DNA of 64,000 nucleotides from Streptomyces jeddahensis (GCF_001642995.1 NZ_LOHS01000113.1:1-64000), one strand, 5' to 3'. Counted from the stretch's first letter, positions 16,425 through 25,003 are shown. The notes: a model not told the origin generated them from the sequence alone. Translations and numbers: made by a program.

Positions 16425-17123
16425 ATGACGAGTACGGTCCCCGTTGTCGGTACCCGTTCGGCCGATGGCTCCGCCCTGCAGGCCGTACTCCTGGACATGG
16501 ACGGCACCCTGGTGGATACCGAGGGCATCTGGTGGGACGCCGAGGTCGAGGTCTTCGCAGGACTCGGCCACGCGCTCGACGACACCTGGCGTCATGTGGT
16601 GGTCGGCGGCCCCATGACGCGCAGCGCCGGATTCCTGATCGAGGCCACCGGCGCCGACATCACGCTTCCCGAGCTCACAGAGCTGCTGAACGACGCGTTC
16701 GAGGAGCGCCTCAACGGCACACTCCCGCTCATGCCGGGCGCCGCCCGGCTGCTGGCCGAGCTGGCCGCGCACGAGATGCCGACCGCCCTGGTCTCCGCGT
16801 CCCACCGGCGCATCATCGACCACGTCCTGAAGTCACTCGGGCCGGAGTACTTCGCACTGACCATCGCCGGGGACGAGGTGGAACGCACCAAGCCGTATCC
16901 GGACCCGTATCTGCTCGCCGCGGCCGGTCTCGGAGCGGACCCGGCCCGATGCGCCGTCGTCGAGGACACCGCGACCGGAGTCGCCGCCGCCGAGGCCGCG
17001 GGCTGCCGGGTGGTGGCCGTCCCCTCCGTGGCCCCGATCGCACCGGTGGCGGGACGCACCGTGGTCACCTCGCTCGAGGAGGTCGACCTGCCGTTTCTCC
17101 AGGGCCTGATGACGCTCAACTGA
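16425..17123 (+). CDS. HAD superfamily hydrolase (beta-phosphoglucomutase-like)
   Basis: Phosphatase or phosphomutase of the HAD superfamily, subfamily IA, 232 residues. Motif I is DMDGT (residues 24-28) with the two catalytic aspartates at 24 and 26. Motif II is the Ser in LVSASHRR (about 128), motif III the lysine in ERTKPYPDPYL (about 150), and motif IV VVEDTATG (about 172). A cap of about 70 residues follows motif I, as in beta-phosphoglucomutase and sugar phosphatases. The ATG at 16425 has GGAGGTG upstream. The physiological substrate cannot be told from sequence. Confidence 0.9.
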   Translation: MTSTVPVVGTRSADGSALQAVLLDMDGTLVDTEGIWWDAEVEVFAGLGHALDDTWRHVVVGGPMTRSAGFLIEATGADITLPELTELLNDAFEERLNGTLPLMPGAARLLAELAAHEMPTALVSASHRRIIDHVLKSLGPEYFALTIAGDEVERTKPYPDPYLLAAAGLGADPARCAVVEDTATGVAAAEAAGCRVVAVPSVAPIAPVAGRTVVTSLEEVDLPFLQGLMTLN

Positions 17124-17533
17124 CCACCCGGGAGAACGGCCCGGGAGAACACCCGCGGTCGATGAAGCCGAACCGTGATGCCGGCTGGCCGAAAACAGAC
17201 TCCCACCAGCACTCTTGAGGCTGTGACGTTTGCCACACGTACAGGGGTCGACAGGCCTCCGCTGGTGTGCCGAACCCCGGATTGCCGTGCGGACACGGGA
17301 AGCGTTGTGTCCTATTTGTTCAGCACCGGATGAAAGCTCCCTCTAGCGGGTTTTCGGTGCGTCCACGCCCGGTGCCCCTGCGTGATGAACCCTCAACTCC
17401 AGCCCCGTCGGGCCGCTCTGCCCTGCGCACTAATCTCGACGCGAGAACATCGCCGTACCGGCCTGTGCACCCGTCAGCACCCACCCCCCTTGCCGGGTGA
17501 CATGGGCATCGAAAGCTCTGGAGAACTTCGAGC
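17124..17533. other. Intergenic region upstream of the peptide-binding lipoproteins
   Basis: A 410-bp region with no supportable gene. It presumably carries the promoter of the binding-protein pair; TAATCT near 17432 could be a -10 box, with no clear -35. CCCGGGAGAAC is repeated twice near 17127-17147. Confidence 0.4.
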
Positions 17534-19141
17534 ATGAACCGCAAGATCCTGGTTCTGGCGGCCGTCACCGGCCTGCTCGCCCCCGCCCTCGCCGCCTGCG
17601 GCGGATCCGACAGCGGAGGCGACGACGGCAAGGCGATCGTCGTCGGCACCACCGACCGGTTCAGTGCATCGGCCGATGCCCCCGCGCCCCTCGACCCGGC
17701 CTACGCCTACGACGTCGGCACCTGGAACATCCTGCGGCAGACGCTGCAGACCCTGATGGCCCTGCCGCGCGGCGACGGGGAGCCGGAGCCGGAGGCCGCG
17801 GAGCAGTGCGGATTCAGCGACAACGGCAACGAGCGCTACGCCTGCACCCTGCGCAAGGGCCTGAAGTTCGCAGACGGCAGCCCCGTGACGGCCGCGGATG
17901 TGAAGTACTCCATCGACCGCGTGCGCGGCATCAAGAGCGACAGCGGCGTGGCCGGTCTGCTGTCCAGCATCGACACCGTCGAGACCAAGGGCGACCGCGA
18001 GGTCATCTTCCACCTCAACACCGCGGACGCCACCTTCCCGTACAAACTGGCCACGCCGGCCGCGGGCATCGTCAACCCGAAGGACTACGCCAAGAACAAG
18101 CTGCGCGACGGATTCCGCGTCGACGGTTCCGGGCCCTACACCGTCCAGGTCGAGACCAGGAACAACGAGCTCGTCAAGGCGGTCTTCACCAAGAACCCCG
18201 AGTACAAGGGCGAGTTGACGCCGCAGAACCAGAAGGTCGAGATGCGGTCGTTCGACAGTGCCGACGCCATGGGCGCGGCGCTCGAGAAGGGCGACATCGA
18301 CCTCATGACCCGCACCATGTCGCCCGAGCAGATCAAGAAGTACTCCGACGCCGGTGCGGACAGCGACATCAAGCTCATCGAGATGCCGGGCCTGGAGATC
18401 CGCTACCTGGGCTTCAACACCGACGCCCCGCAGGTCAGGAGCAAGGCCGTCCGGCAGGCGATGGCACAGATCGTCGACCGCGGTGAGATCGCGTCGGAGG
18501 TCTACGGCACGTCCGCCGAGCCGCTGTACTCGCTCGTACCGGCCACCATCACCGGCCACGCCAACTCGTTCTTCAACAAGTACGGCGACCCGAGCACCGC
18601 CAAGGCCCGCTCCATTCTGGCCAAGGCGAACATCACCACGCCGGTGAAGCTGACGCTGAACTACACGACCGACCACTACGGCCCCGCCACCAAGAAGGAG
18701 TTCGAGCTGCTGCAGAAGCAGCTGAACGACAGCGGCCTGTTCGACGTCACCATCAAGGGCGAGAAGTGGGCGACCTTCCGCCCGAACGAGTCCAAGGGCA
18801 AGTACGCGGTCTACGGCATGGGCTGGTTCCCGGACTTCCCCGACGCCGACAACTTCGTCGCGCCGTTCCTCGACAAGGACAACTTCCTCGGCTCTCCGTA
18901 CGCCAACTCCACGATCCGCAAGAAGCTGATCCCGGACTCGCGCCGGGAGGCCGACCGCCTCGCCGCGTCCGAGAGCCTCGAGGAGATCCAGAACATCGTC
19001 GCCGACGACGTGCCGGTGCTGCCGCTGTGGCAGGGCAAGCAGTACATCGCGGCCCGCGACGACATCACGGGCGCGGAGTGGGCCCTCAACTCCTCCTCGA
19101 CCCTTCAGCTGTGGGAGCTCAGCCGCGGCATGAGCGGCTGA
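17534..19141 (+). CDS. ABC transporter substrate-binding lipoprotein, family 5 (oligopeptide type)
   Basis: Extracellular solute-binding protein of the peptide/nickel family (SBP family 5), 535 residues. A lipoprotein signal peptide ends at ALAAC with the acylated Cys22, so the protein is anchored outside the membrane. Family features include CTLRKGLKFADGSPVTAADVKYSIDR (the classic LRxGxxFxDGxPxTAxDVxxS pattern; cited by its ends) and GMGWFPDFPDADNF near 430. The ligand is probably a peptide or other small solute. No permease or ATPase gene lies nearby. A similar gene follows after a 58-bp gap containing a short 7-bp hairpin (19143-19163). Confidence 0.9.
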   Translation: MNRKILVLAAVTGLLAPALAACGGSDSGGDDGKAIVVGTTDRFSASADAPAPLDPAYAYDVGTWNILRQTLQTLMALPRGDGEPEPEAAEQCGFSDNGNERYACTLRKGLKFADGSPVTAADVKYSIDRVRGIKSDSGVAGLLSSIDTVETKGDREVIFHLNTADATFPYKLATPAAGIVNPKDYAKNKLRDGFRVDGSGPYTVQVETRNNELVKAVFTKNPEYKGELTPQNQKVEMRSFDSADAMGAALEKGDIDLMTRTMSPEQIKKYSDAGADSDIKLIEMPGLEIRYLGFNTDAPQVRSKAVRQAMAQIVDRGEIASEVYGTSAEPLYSLVPATITGHANSFFNKYGDPSTAKARSILAKANITTPVKLTLNYTTDHYGPATKKEFELLQKQLNDSGLFDVTIKGEKWATFRPNESKGKYAVYGMGWFPDFPDADNFVAPFLDKDNFLGSPYANSTIRKKLIPDSRREADRLAASESLEEIQNIVADDVPVLPLWQGKQYIAARDDITGAEWALNSSSTLQLWELSRGMSG

Positions 19142-19199
19142 CCTGGCCCTTATCGCGGGCCAGAGCTCCCTTCGGAGAACGACGACAAGGCACACGTAG

Positions 19200-20789
19200 G
19201 TGAAAATGCGCAACCAGTGGCTGGTCCCGCCCCTCAGCGCGGGGCTGGCCGCCGCCCTGTTGACCGGCTGCGGCAGCTCCCAGGAAGGCGCCTCGGCCGG
19301 CGAAGGAGAGGCCGTCGTGATGGGGATGTCGGACGACGTCCTCGCCACCGATCCGGCGTCCGGCTACGACCCCGGCTCATGGCTGTTGTTCAACAACGTC
19401 TTCCAGTCGCTGCTGAGCTTCCCCAAGGGCGCAACGGAGCCTGCTCCGGAGGCCGCCGAGGAGTGCGGCTTCGCCGACGCGGCCACCACGGTCTACGAGT
19501 GCACCCTGCGCGACGGCCTGAAGTTCAGCAACGGCAATGCGCTCACCTCGAAGGACGTCAAGTTCTCCTTCGACCGCATGATGAAGATCGACGACGACGC
19601 CGGTCCGGCGATCATGTTCCCCATGCTCGACAAGGTCGAGACACCCGACGCCAAGACCGTCGTCTTCAAGCTGAAGTACGCCGACGCCACCTTCCCGAGC
19701 AAGATCGCCTCCGGCGCCGGCTCGATCGTGGACCACCGCGCGTACAGCGGGGACAGCCTGCGCACTGACGGCGAGGCGGTCGGCTCGGGCCCCTACAAGC
19801 TCGACTCCTTCAGCAAGACCGAGGCGGTCTTCTCCGTCAATCCGCAGTACGAGGGCACCGCCGAGATCAAGAACACCGGGATGACCCTCAAGTTCTTCCA
19901 CGGCGACCAGACCGCCCTGAAGAACGCGCTGCTGAACAACAAGATCGACCTCGCCTACCGCGGACTCGCCGCGCAGGACATCGCCGACATCCAGCAGAAC
20001 ACGTCCGGCAAGAGCGGCGGCATCGACGTCGTCGAGGGCTCCAGCGCCGAAGTGCAGCACCTCGTCTTCAACATGGAGGACCCGGTCGTCGGCAAGCTCG
20101 GCGTCCGCAAGGCCATCGCGTACCTCCTCGACCGGGAAGCGCTCGTCAACGAGGTGTACGAGGACACCGCCGAGCCGCTCTACTCGATCATCCCGGCGGG
20201 CATCGGCGGCCACAACACCGCCTTCTTCGACACCTACGGCGCCAGGCCTCAGCCCCGCAAGGCCGAGGAGGCGCTGCGCGCCGAGGGCATCACGGACAAG
20301 GTGAAGCTGACGCTGTGGGCGACCCCCTCGCGCTACGGCCCCGCCACCGTGCAGGAGTTCAAGGCGATCGCCAAGCAGCTCAACGCCAGCGGACTGTTCG
20401 ACGCCGACGTCAAGTCGGTCGAGTTCGACGAGTACGAGAAGGACATCAAGGCCGGCAAGTACGGCATCTACGTGAAGGGCTGGGTGCCGGACTACCCCGA
20501 CCCCGACAACTTCACGCAGCCCTTCTTCGGCGACGGCAACGTCCTCGACAACCGCTACGAGAACAGCACGATCACCGGGAAGATCATTCCGCGCACGGCC
20601 GCCCAGAGCAACCGCACCGCGACCGACAAGCATTACGGACAGCTCCAGGACATCGTGGCCAACCAGCTGCCGGTCATCCCCGTGTGGCAGGCCAAGCAGT
20701 ACGCGGTCGTCCACGACCGCGTGTACGGCGTGGAGAACTGCCTCGACGCGTCGACGGTGTTCCGGTTCTGGGAGATCAGCAAGGGCTGA
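19200..20789 (+). CDS. ABC transporter substrate-binding lipoprotein, family 5 (paralogue)
   Basis: Second peptide-type binding lipoprotein, 529 residues. The lipobox is LLTGC with Cys24. It is clearly paralogous to the preceding protein: both share AEPLYSxxPA, a GHxxxFFxxYG segment, a YGPAT..EF segment, LNxSGLFD and the WxPDxPDxDNF block near residue 430. This points to tandem duplication. GTG at 19200 and ATG at 19206 are both possible starts; AGGTGA precedes the second one closely. No transport permease is encoded beside it, so the pair may serve a remote transporter or act as peptide sensors. Confidence 0.88.
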   Translation: MKMRNQWLVPPLSAGLAAALLTGCGSSQEGASAGEGEAVVMGMSDDVLATDPASGYDPGSWLLFNNVFQSLLSFPKGATEPAPEAAEECGFADAATTVYECTLRDGLKFSNGNALTSKDVKFSFDRMMKIDDDAGPAIMFPMLDKVETPDAKTVVFKLKYADATFPSKIASGAGSIVDHRAYSGDSLRTDGEAVGSGPYKLDSFSKTEAVFSVNPQYEGTAEIKNTGMTLKFFHGDQTALKNALLNNKIDLAYRGLAAQDIADIQQNTSGKSGGIDVVEGSSAEVQHLVFNMEDPVVGKLGVRKAIAYLLDREALVNEVYEDTAEPLYSIIPAGIGGHNTAFFDTYGARPQPRKAEEALRAEGITDKVKLTLWATPSRYGPATVQEFKAIAKQLNASGLFDADVKSVEFDEYEKDIKAGKYGIYVKGWVPDYPDPDNFTQPFFGDGNVLDNRYENSTITGKIIPRTAAQSNRTATDKHYGQLQDIVANQLPVIPVWQAKQYAVVHDRVYGVENCLDASTVFRFWEISKG

Positions 20790-20815
20790 CCCGGAACGCA
20801 GTAGGTGCTGTACAG

Positions 20816-20845
20816 CGAGGGCCGCTCTCGAGAGGGCGGCCCTCG
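20816..20845. terminator. Bidirectional terminator between the binding protein and the response regulator
   Basis: CGAGGGCCGC (20816-20825) pairs with GCGGCCCTCG (20836-20845) around a TCTCGAGA-containing loop. It lies between convergent genes. Confidence 0.8.
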
Positions 20846-20888
20846 GCGTTTCGGGTGGCCGAGGGCGGCCCTCGGCGTTCCGGGTGGC
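20832..20888. repeat. Duplicated 28-bp terminator arm
   Basis: The 28 bp at 20832-20859 recur at 20861-20888 with one mismatch. The second copy contains a smaller palindrome, CGAGGGCGGCCCTCG (20860-20874), which could be a second weak terminator. Confidence 0.75.
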
Positions 20889-20917
20889 TGGACTCGGACC
20901 TCGGTTAGTCCGGGAAA

Positions 20918-21589
20918 CTACTGGGCGCCCGGCCGGACCAGACCGCTCTCGTACGCGTACACCGCGGCCTGCACCCGGTCGCGCAGGCCCAGCTTGGTCA
21001 GCACGTGGCCCACATGCGTCTTGACGGTGGTCTCGCTCACGAACAGCTCCGCGGCGATCTCGGCGTTGGACAGGCCGCGGGCCACCAGCTTCAGCACCTC
21101 GACCTCACGCTCGGTCAGCGTGTGCAGCGTGTCCGGCACCGGCTCCTCGCCTGACGGCAGATGTCCGGCGTACTTGTCGAGCAGCCGGCGCGTGATGCTC
21201 GGCGCGAGCATCGCCTCGCCCGCCGCGACCACCCGGATCGCCTGCACCAGCTCGTTCGCCGGGGCGTCCTTGAGCAGGAAGCCGCTCGCGCCTGCCCGCA
21301 GCGCCTCCACCACGTACTCGTCGAGGTCGAAGGTGGTGAGCACCAGGACCTTCGCCGGTCCGTCCCGGCCGGGCCCGGTGATCTGCCGGGTCGCCTCCAC
21401 CCCGTCCATGCGCGGCATACGGATGTCCATCAGGACGACATCGGGCTGGAGAGCACGGACCTGGTCGAGCGCCTGCAGTCCGTCCCCGGCCTCGCCGACG
21501 ACCGCGATGTCCTGCTCGGCCTCCAGAATCATCCGGAACCCGGTGCGCAACAGCGGCTGGTCGTCGACCAGTAGGACGCGGATCGCCAC
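20918..21589 (-). CDS. NarL/FixJ-family response regulator
   Basis: Two-component response regulator, 223 residues. The receiver domain (about 1-120) has the acidic pocket Asp9/Asp10, the phospho-acceptor Asp55 (VVLMDIRMPRMDG) and a conserved Lys in LLKDAP. The LuxR-type helix-turn-helix covers about 152-215 (LTEREVEVLKLVARGLSNAEIAAELFVSETTVKTHV, cited for its pattern). No histidine kinase is adjacent. It starts with GTG after AGGAGA, only 14 bp downstream of the RecB-like nuclease gene on the same strand, so the two are probably co-transcribed. Confidence 0.92.
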   Translation of the reverse strand: MAIRVLLVDDQPLLRTGFRMILEAEQDIAVVGEAGDGLQALDQVRALQPDVVLMDIRMPRMDGVEATRQITGPGRDGPAKVLVLTTFDLDEYVVEALRAGASGFLLKDAPANELVQAIRVVAAGEAMLAPSITRRLLDKYAGHLPSGEEPVPDTLHTLTEREVEVLKLVARGLSNAEIAAELFVSETTVKTHVGHVLTKLGLRDRVQAAVYAYESGLVRPGAQ

Positions 21590-21603
21590 GTAAGTCTCCT
21601 TCG

Positions 21604-22821
21604 CTAGTCCGGCCCCATTCTGCCCTGCGCGGCACCGCCTTCCTCGGGCGCCCTGGAGGGTGGCTGATTGCTGTCGGCACCCGGCGCCGCGGACGGGGGG
21701 TGATGGCTGGGGGCGGCCTGGGCGGCGCCAGCCTGAGGCGGGGGGCCAGCGACTTGGGGCGTACGGGCTGCGGGCGGGTGGCCGGTGGCAGCGGCCGTAC
21801 GGGCGGGGAGCGGGTCGCCGGCGGCAGGGGTCGTACGGGCCGGGGGCGGGTCGCCGGCCGCCGCGGCGCCGGCGGATCCAGCCGTGGCGACAGGGACCTC
21901 ATCGCCGACGGGGCCGACGGGATCGACCGGGAGGCGATCGCCGCCGGACGCGCGCGTTCCGATCGGAAGTGGATACGGCGGGGGAGTCCCGCCGAATTCC
22001 GGGCAATGCGCCTGATGGTCGCACCAGCCGCACAGCTTCGTCGGACGCGGCCGCCAGTCGCCCGTCTCCGTGGCCAGCCTGATCGCGTCCCACAGCGCCA
22101 GCAGCTTGCGCTCCACGCGCTCCAGGTCCGCCATGACCGGGTCGTACGTCAGGACGTCACCGCTGCCCAGATAGACCAGCTGCAGACGGCGCGGCACGAT
22201 GCCTTTGAGACGCCACACCACCAGGGCGTAGAACTTCATTTGGAACAGTGCGCCCTCCGCGTACTCGGGGCGCGGGGCCTTGCCCGTCTTGTAGTCGACG
22301 ATCCGCACCTCGCCCGTGGGCGCCACGTCGACGCGGTCGATGATGCCGCGCAGCTTCAGCCCCGAGTCCAGGGAGGCCTCCACGAACAGCTCCCGCTCCG
22401 CGGGCTCCAGCCGGGTCGGGTCCTCGAGCGAGAACCAGCGCTCGACGAGCGCCTCGGCCTCCGTCAGCCACCGGGCCAGCCGCTCGCCCGCCGCCTCCTC
22501 GTCGGCCTCGGCGAAGAGGTCCGCCAGCTCCGGTTTCGCCTGGCGCAGCCTCTCCCACTGCCCGGGGATCAGCGACTTCGCGCGCGGCGCCGTACGCTCG
22601 GCTGCAGGGGCGTCGAACAGCCTTTCAAGCACGGCGTGCACCAGGGTGCCGCGAGTGGCCGCCTCACTCGGCTTCTCGGGCAGCCTGTCGATCACCCGGA
22701 ACCGGTAGAGCAGCGGGCACTGCATGAAGTCGCCGGCACGCGAGGGCGACAGCGACGCCGGGGGCGCGGCAGCCACGGCAGAGGGCGCGGCCGCCGCGGC
22801 ACCGTCGGAGCTGGTTTCCAT
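21604..22821 (-). CDS. RecB-family PD-(D/E)XK nuclease with Fe-S cysteines and repeat tail
   Basis: Cytoplasmic DNA nuclease of the RecB/Cas4 type, 405 residues. Catalytic elements are His62 (GTLVHAVLE), Asp162 (GIIDRVD), and Asp176/Lys178 (IVDYKTGK). Cys35 plus Cys264, Cys267 and Cys273 (CGWCDHQAHC) match the four-cysteine iron-sulfur staple of AddB/Cas4-like nucleases. The last 110 residues are Pro/Ala-rich and include a 12-residue repeat (GDPxPARTxxAA type). The ATG at 22821 lies 8 nt after a -10 box. It is preceded by a perfect match to the PafBC-type damage promoter and followed by a response regulator gene in the same operon. Confidence 0.88.
   Translation of the reverse strand: METSSDGAAAAAPSAVAAAPPASLSPSRAGDFMQCPLLYRFRVIDRLPEKPSEAATRGTLVHAVLERLFDAPAAERTAPRAKSLIPGQWERLRQAKPELADLFAEADEEAAGERLARWLTEAEALVERWFSLEDPTRLEPAERELFVEASLDSGLKLRGIIDRVDVAPTGEVRIVDYKTGKAPRPEYAEGALFQMKFYALVVWRLKGIVPRRLQLVYLGSGDVLTYDPVMADLERVERKLLALWDAIRLATETGDWRPRPTKLCGWCDHQAHCPEFGGTPPPYPLPIGTRASGGDRLPVDPVGPVGDEVPVATAGSAGAAAAGDPPPARTTPAAGDPLPARTAAATGHPPAARTPQVAGPPPQAGAAQAAPSHHPPSAAPGADSNQPPSRAPEEGGAAQGRMGPD
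21738..21870. repeat. 36-bp tandem repeat inside the RecB-like gene
   Basis: A roughly 36-bp unit beginning CGTACGGGC on the plus strand is repeated about three times with divergence. It encodes a 12-residue Pro/Ala repeat in the nuclease tail. Its length, a multiple of three, keeps the frame open when copies are gained or lost. Confidence 0.65.
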
Positions 22822-22829
22822 GACGTCAG

Positions 22830-22852
22830 ACCTTACGGCCCGCCACTGACAA
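22830..22852 (-). promoter_or_regulatory. PafBC-type (RecA-NDp) DNA-damage promoter of the RecB-like gene
   Basis: On the minus strand TTGTCAGTG (22852-22844), an 8-nt spacer and TAAGGT (22835-22830) match the consensus TTGTCRGTG-N8-TAnnnT exactly. The -10 box ends 8 nt before the ATG, so the transcript is leaderless or nearly so. Confidence 0.75.
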
Positions 22853-23042
22853 TGCCGTACGCACAGCTCTGTACCCGGCTCCGTACCCGCATCCGTACGG
22901 GCAGGCAACCCGGGCGGAGAGAGGGGAGTCGAGGCGGAACGCGAGAGAGCGGCCGCATACCATCGACGAGCAGACCCACTCGCCCTGCATGACCGCCACC
23001 GGTGGCAGCAGGGACGAGGGACGCTTCGAACGAGGGGACACC

Positions 23043-24830
23043 GTGGACGAGAGCGGCGGGCGCGGACAGCCGCGGTCGGGCAACAGCGAAGCGGACGAGC
23101 ACCGCATCGCTCCGTCACGCCCGGACGGCGCCGACGCCCCGTCCGAACGGCCCGTACCGCCTGCGGGCACCGGAGACGACGCGGCGCTCGCGGACGGGGA
23201 CCGCGACGCGCTCCCAACCGGGGAGGGCCCCGTCCCGAACCCGCCGGACGCCGCCGAACCCGCCGCCCACGCCCAGCCGGCCCAACCGGCCCGACCGTCC
23301 GGCACACCCGCAGACCCCGCGTCTGCGGGCCCGTCCGCACTTTCGGCGCACCAGGCCCCTTCGGATCCACCTCCGACTCAGCTGACCCCTTCGGATTCGG
23401 AGGCGACCTCGGGCTCGCCCTCCCCTTGTGACCCCACAGCGCCAGGCGACGGCCCGACAGGACCCGCGGGCGGCGGACCCGGAGACCCCTCGGGCGCCGG
23501 ACCTGCAGGGTCTTCGGGTGGCACGGCTGGGGAGCGCCGGGGCGGTGACGGTGACGGCGGGCGGAGTCAGTCCGGTGGGGCCGGACCGCTGGCCGGCGGG
23601 TCCGCGGGCCGGCCGGGAGGAGGCCAAGGGCCGCAAACCGGGCGCGGCCCGGGCGGGCCGGGCAAGCCACCGCGGGGGCCCGGCGGCGGGCTGCTCATGG
23701 GACGGCCCTTCGGTGTGCCCGTCTACGTCGCGCCCAGCTGGTTCCTCGTCGCGGCGCTCATCACCTGGGTCTTCGGCGGACAGCTCGAGCGGGTGCTGCC
23801 GGAGCTCGGCGCCGCCCGCTATCTCGTCTCCCTCTTCTTCGCGGTCGCCTTCTACGCGTCCGTACTCGTCCACGAGCTCGCCCACACGGTCGCGGCGCTC
23901 CGCTTCAAGCTGCCCGTACGCCGCATCCAGCTGCAGTTCTTCGGCGGCGTGTCCGAGATCGAGAAGGAGTCGGAGACACCCGGGCGCGAGTTCGTCCTGG
24001 CCTTCGTCGGGCCGCTGCTCTCACTCGTACTCGCCGGGGTCTTCTACGCCGGCCTGCAGGCCGTCGAGCCCGGCACCGTGCCCGGCGTGCTCCTCGCGGG
24101 CCTGATGATCTCCAACCTGATCGTGGCCGCCTTCAACCTCCTCCCCGGCCTGCCGCTGGACGGCGGCCGCATGCTGCGCGCCGTCGTCTGGAAAATCACC
24201 GGCAAGCCCATGAGCGGCACGATCGCCGCGGCCTGGGTCGGCCGCGCCCTGGCGATCTCCGTACTCGTCGGACTGCCGATGCTCACCCAATCCGGAGCGC
24301 TCGGCTCCGGCGCCGACGAGATCAGCGGCATGGACACCGTCACGGACGCCCTGCTCGCCGCGATCCTCGCCGCGATCATCTGGACCGGCGCCGGCAACAG
24401 CCTCCGTATGGCCCGCCTCCGCGAACACCTGCCCGAGCTACGCGCCCGCACCCTCACCCGGCGGGCCGTCCCGGTCGCCACCGACACCCCGCTCTCCGAG
24501 GCACTGCGCCGCGCGAACGAGGCCGGGGCCCGCGCCCTCGTCGTCGTCGACGCGCACGGCGACCCGCTCTCCGTGGTCCGCGAGGCCGCCATCGTCGGCG
24601 TGCCCGAGCACCGCAGGCCCTGGGTCGCGGTCAGCGGCCTCGCGCAGGAGCTGACCGACGGCATGCGCGTCTCCGCCGAGCTCGCCGGCGAGGAACTCCT
24701 CGACGCGCTGCGCGCGACGCCCGCCACCGAGTACCTGGTGGTCGAGGAGACCGGCGAAATCTACGGAGTCCTCTCCGCGGCCGACGTCGAGCGCGCCTTC
24801 GTCAAGGCAATGGCACGCCCCTCTTCTTAG
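23043..24830 (+). CDS. Site-2 protease (M50 family) with CBS domain
   Basis: Intramembrane zinc metalloprotease of the Rip3-like group, 595 residues from the GTG at 23043 (preceded by GAGGGGACA). The first 215 residues are Pro/Gly/Ser-rich and probably disordered. The catalytic core follows, with the zinc motif HELAH (277-281) in a membrane helix and the third ligand in LPLDGGRM (Asp373). Further membrane helices follow, then a C-terminal CBS-type regulatory region (about 465-590). Such proteases release membrane-bound regulators or cleave small membrane proteins. An alternative ATG at 22989 lacks a ribosome binding site. The gene is divergent from the RecB-like nuclease. Confidence 0.9.
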   Translation: MDESGGRGQPRSGNSEADEHRIAPSRPDGADAPSERPVPPAGTGDDAALADGDRDALPTGEGPVPNPPDAAEPAAHAQPAQPARPSGTPADPASAGPSALSAHQAPSDPPPTQLTPSDSEATSGSPSPCDPTAPGDGPTGPAGGGPGDPSGAGPAGSSGGTAGERRGGDGDGGRSQSGGAGPLAGGSAGRPGGGQGPQTGRGPGGPGKPPRGPGGGLLMGRPFGVPVYVAPSWFLVAALITWVFGGQLERVLPELGAARYLVSLFFAVAFYASVLVHELAHTVAALRFKLPVRRIQLQFFGGVSEIEKESETPGREFVLAFVGPLLSLVLAGVFYAGLQAVEPGTVPGVLLAGLMISNLIVAAFNLLPGLPLDGGRMLRAVVWKITGKPMSGTIAAAWVGRALAISVLVGLPMLTQSGALGSGADEISGMDTVTDALLAAILAAIIWTGAGNSLRMARLREHLPELRARTLTRRAVPVATDTPLSEALRRANEAGARALVVVDAHGDPLSVVREAAIVGVPEHRRPWVAVSGLAQELTDGMRVSAELAGEELLDALRATPATEYLVVEETGEIYGVLSAADVERAFVKAMARPSS

Positions 24831-24840
24831 GGCTCGGTTC

Positions 24841-24940
24841 GCCTCCGGGGCGCGCTGTATCGATATGCCCCTACCGGGGCGTGGCCTGTGTCGAGAGGCC
24901 GACTGCGCTCGGCCCCTCGACACCGGCGCGGCCCCTTCGG
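24841..24940. repeat. Dispersed intergenic repeat, second copy type
   Basis: GGGGCGCGCTGTATCGATAT and the following CCGGGGCG stretch resemble the element at 11452-11540: GCTGTATCGA(C/T)ATG is shared. The region lies between the protease and trmI genes. Confidence 0.5.
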
Positions 24941-25003
24941 CTCACTCGCCTGGCGCAGCCCGGGCCGCGCCCCCACATGGTCAGCGGCCTCCGCCAGGAC
25001 CGG

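Noticed and set aside
17474..19348. 624-residue antisense frame over the first binding protein
   Set aside because: The plus-strand protein has a lipobox and full family pattern; the antisense frame is a codon-bias artefact.
23043..23700. A separate proline-rich gene ahead of the site-2 protease
   Set aside because: The frame is continuous with the protease and has a good ribosome binding site only at its start; related proteins also begin with a shorter version of this region.
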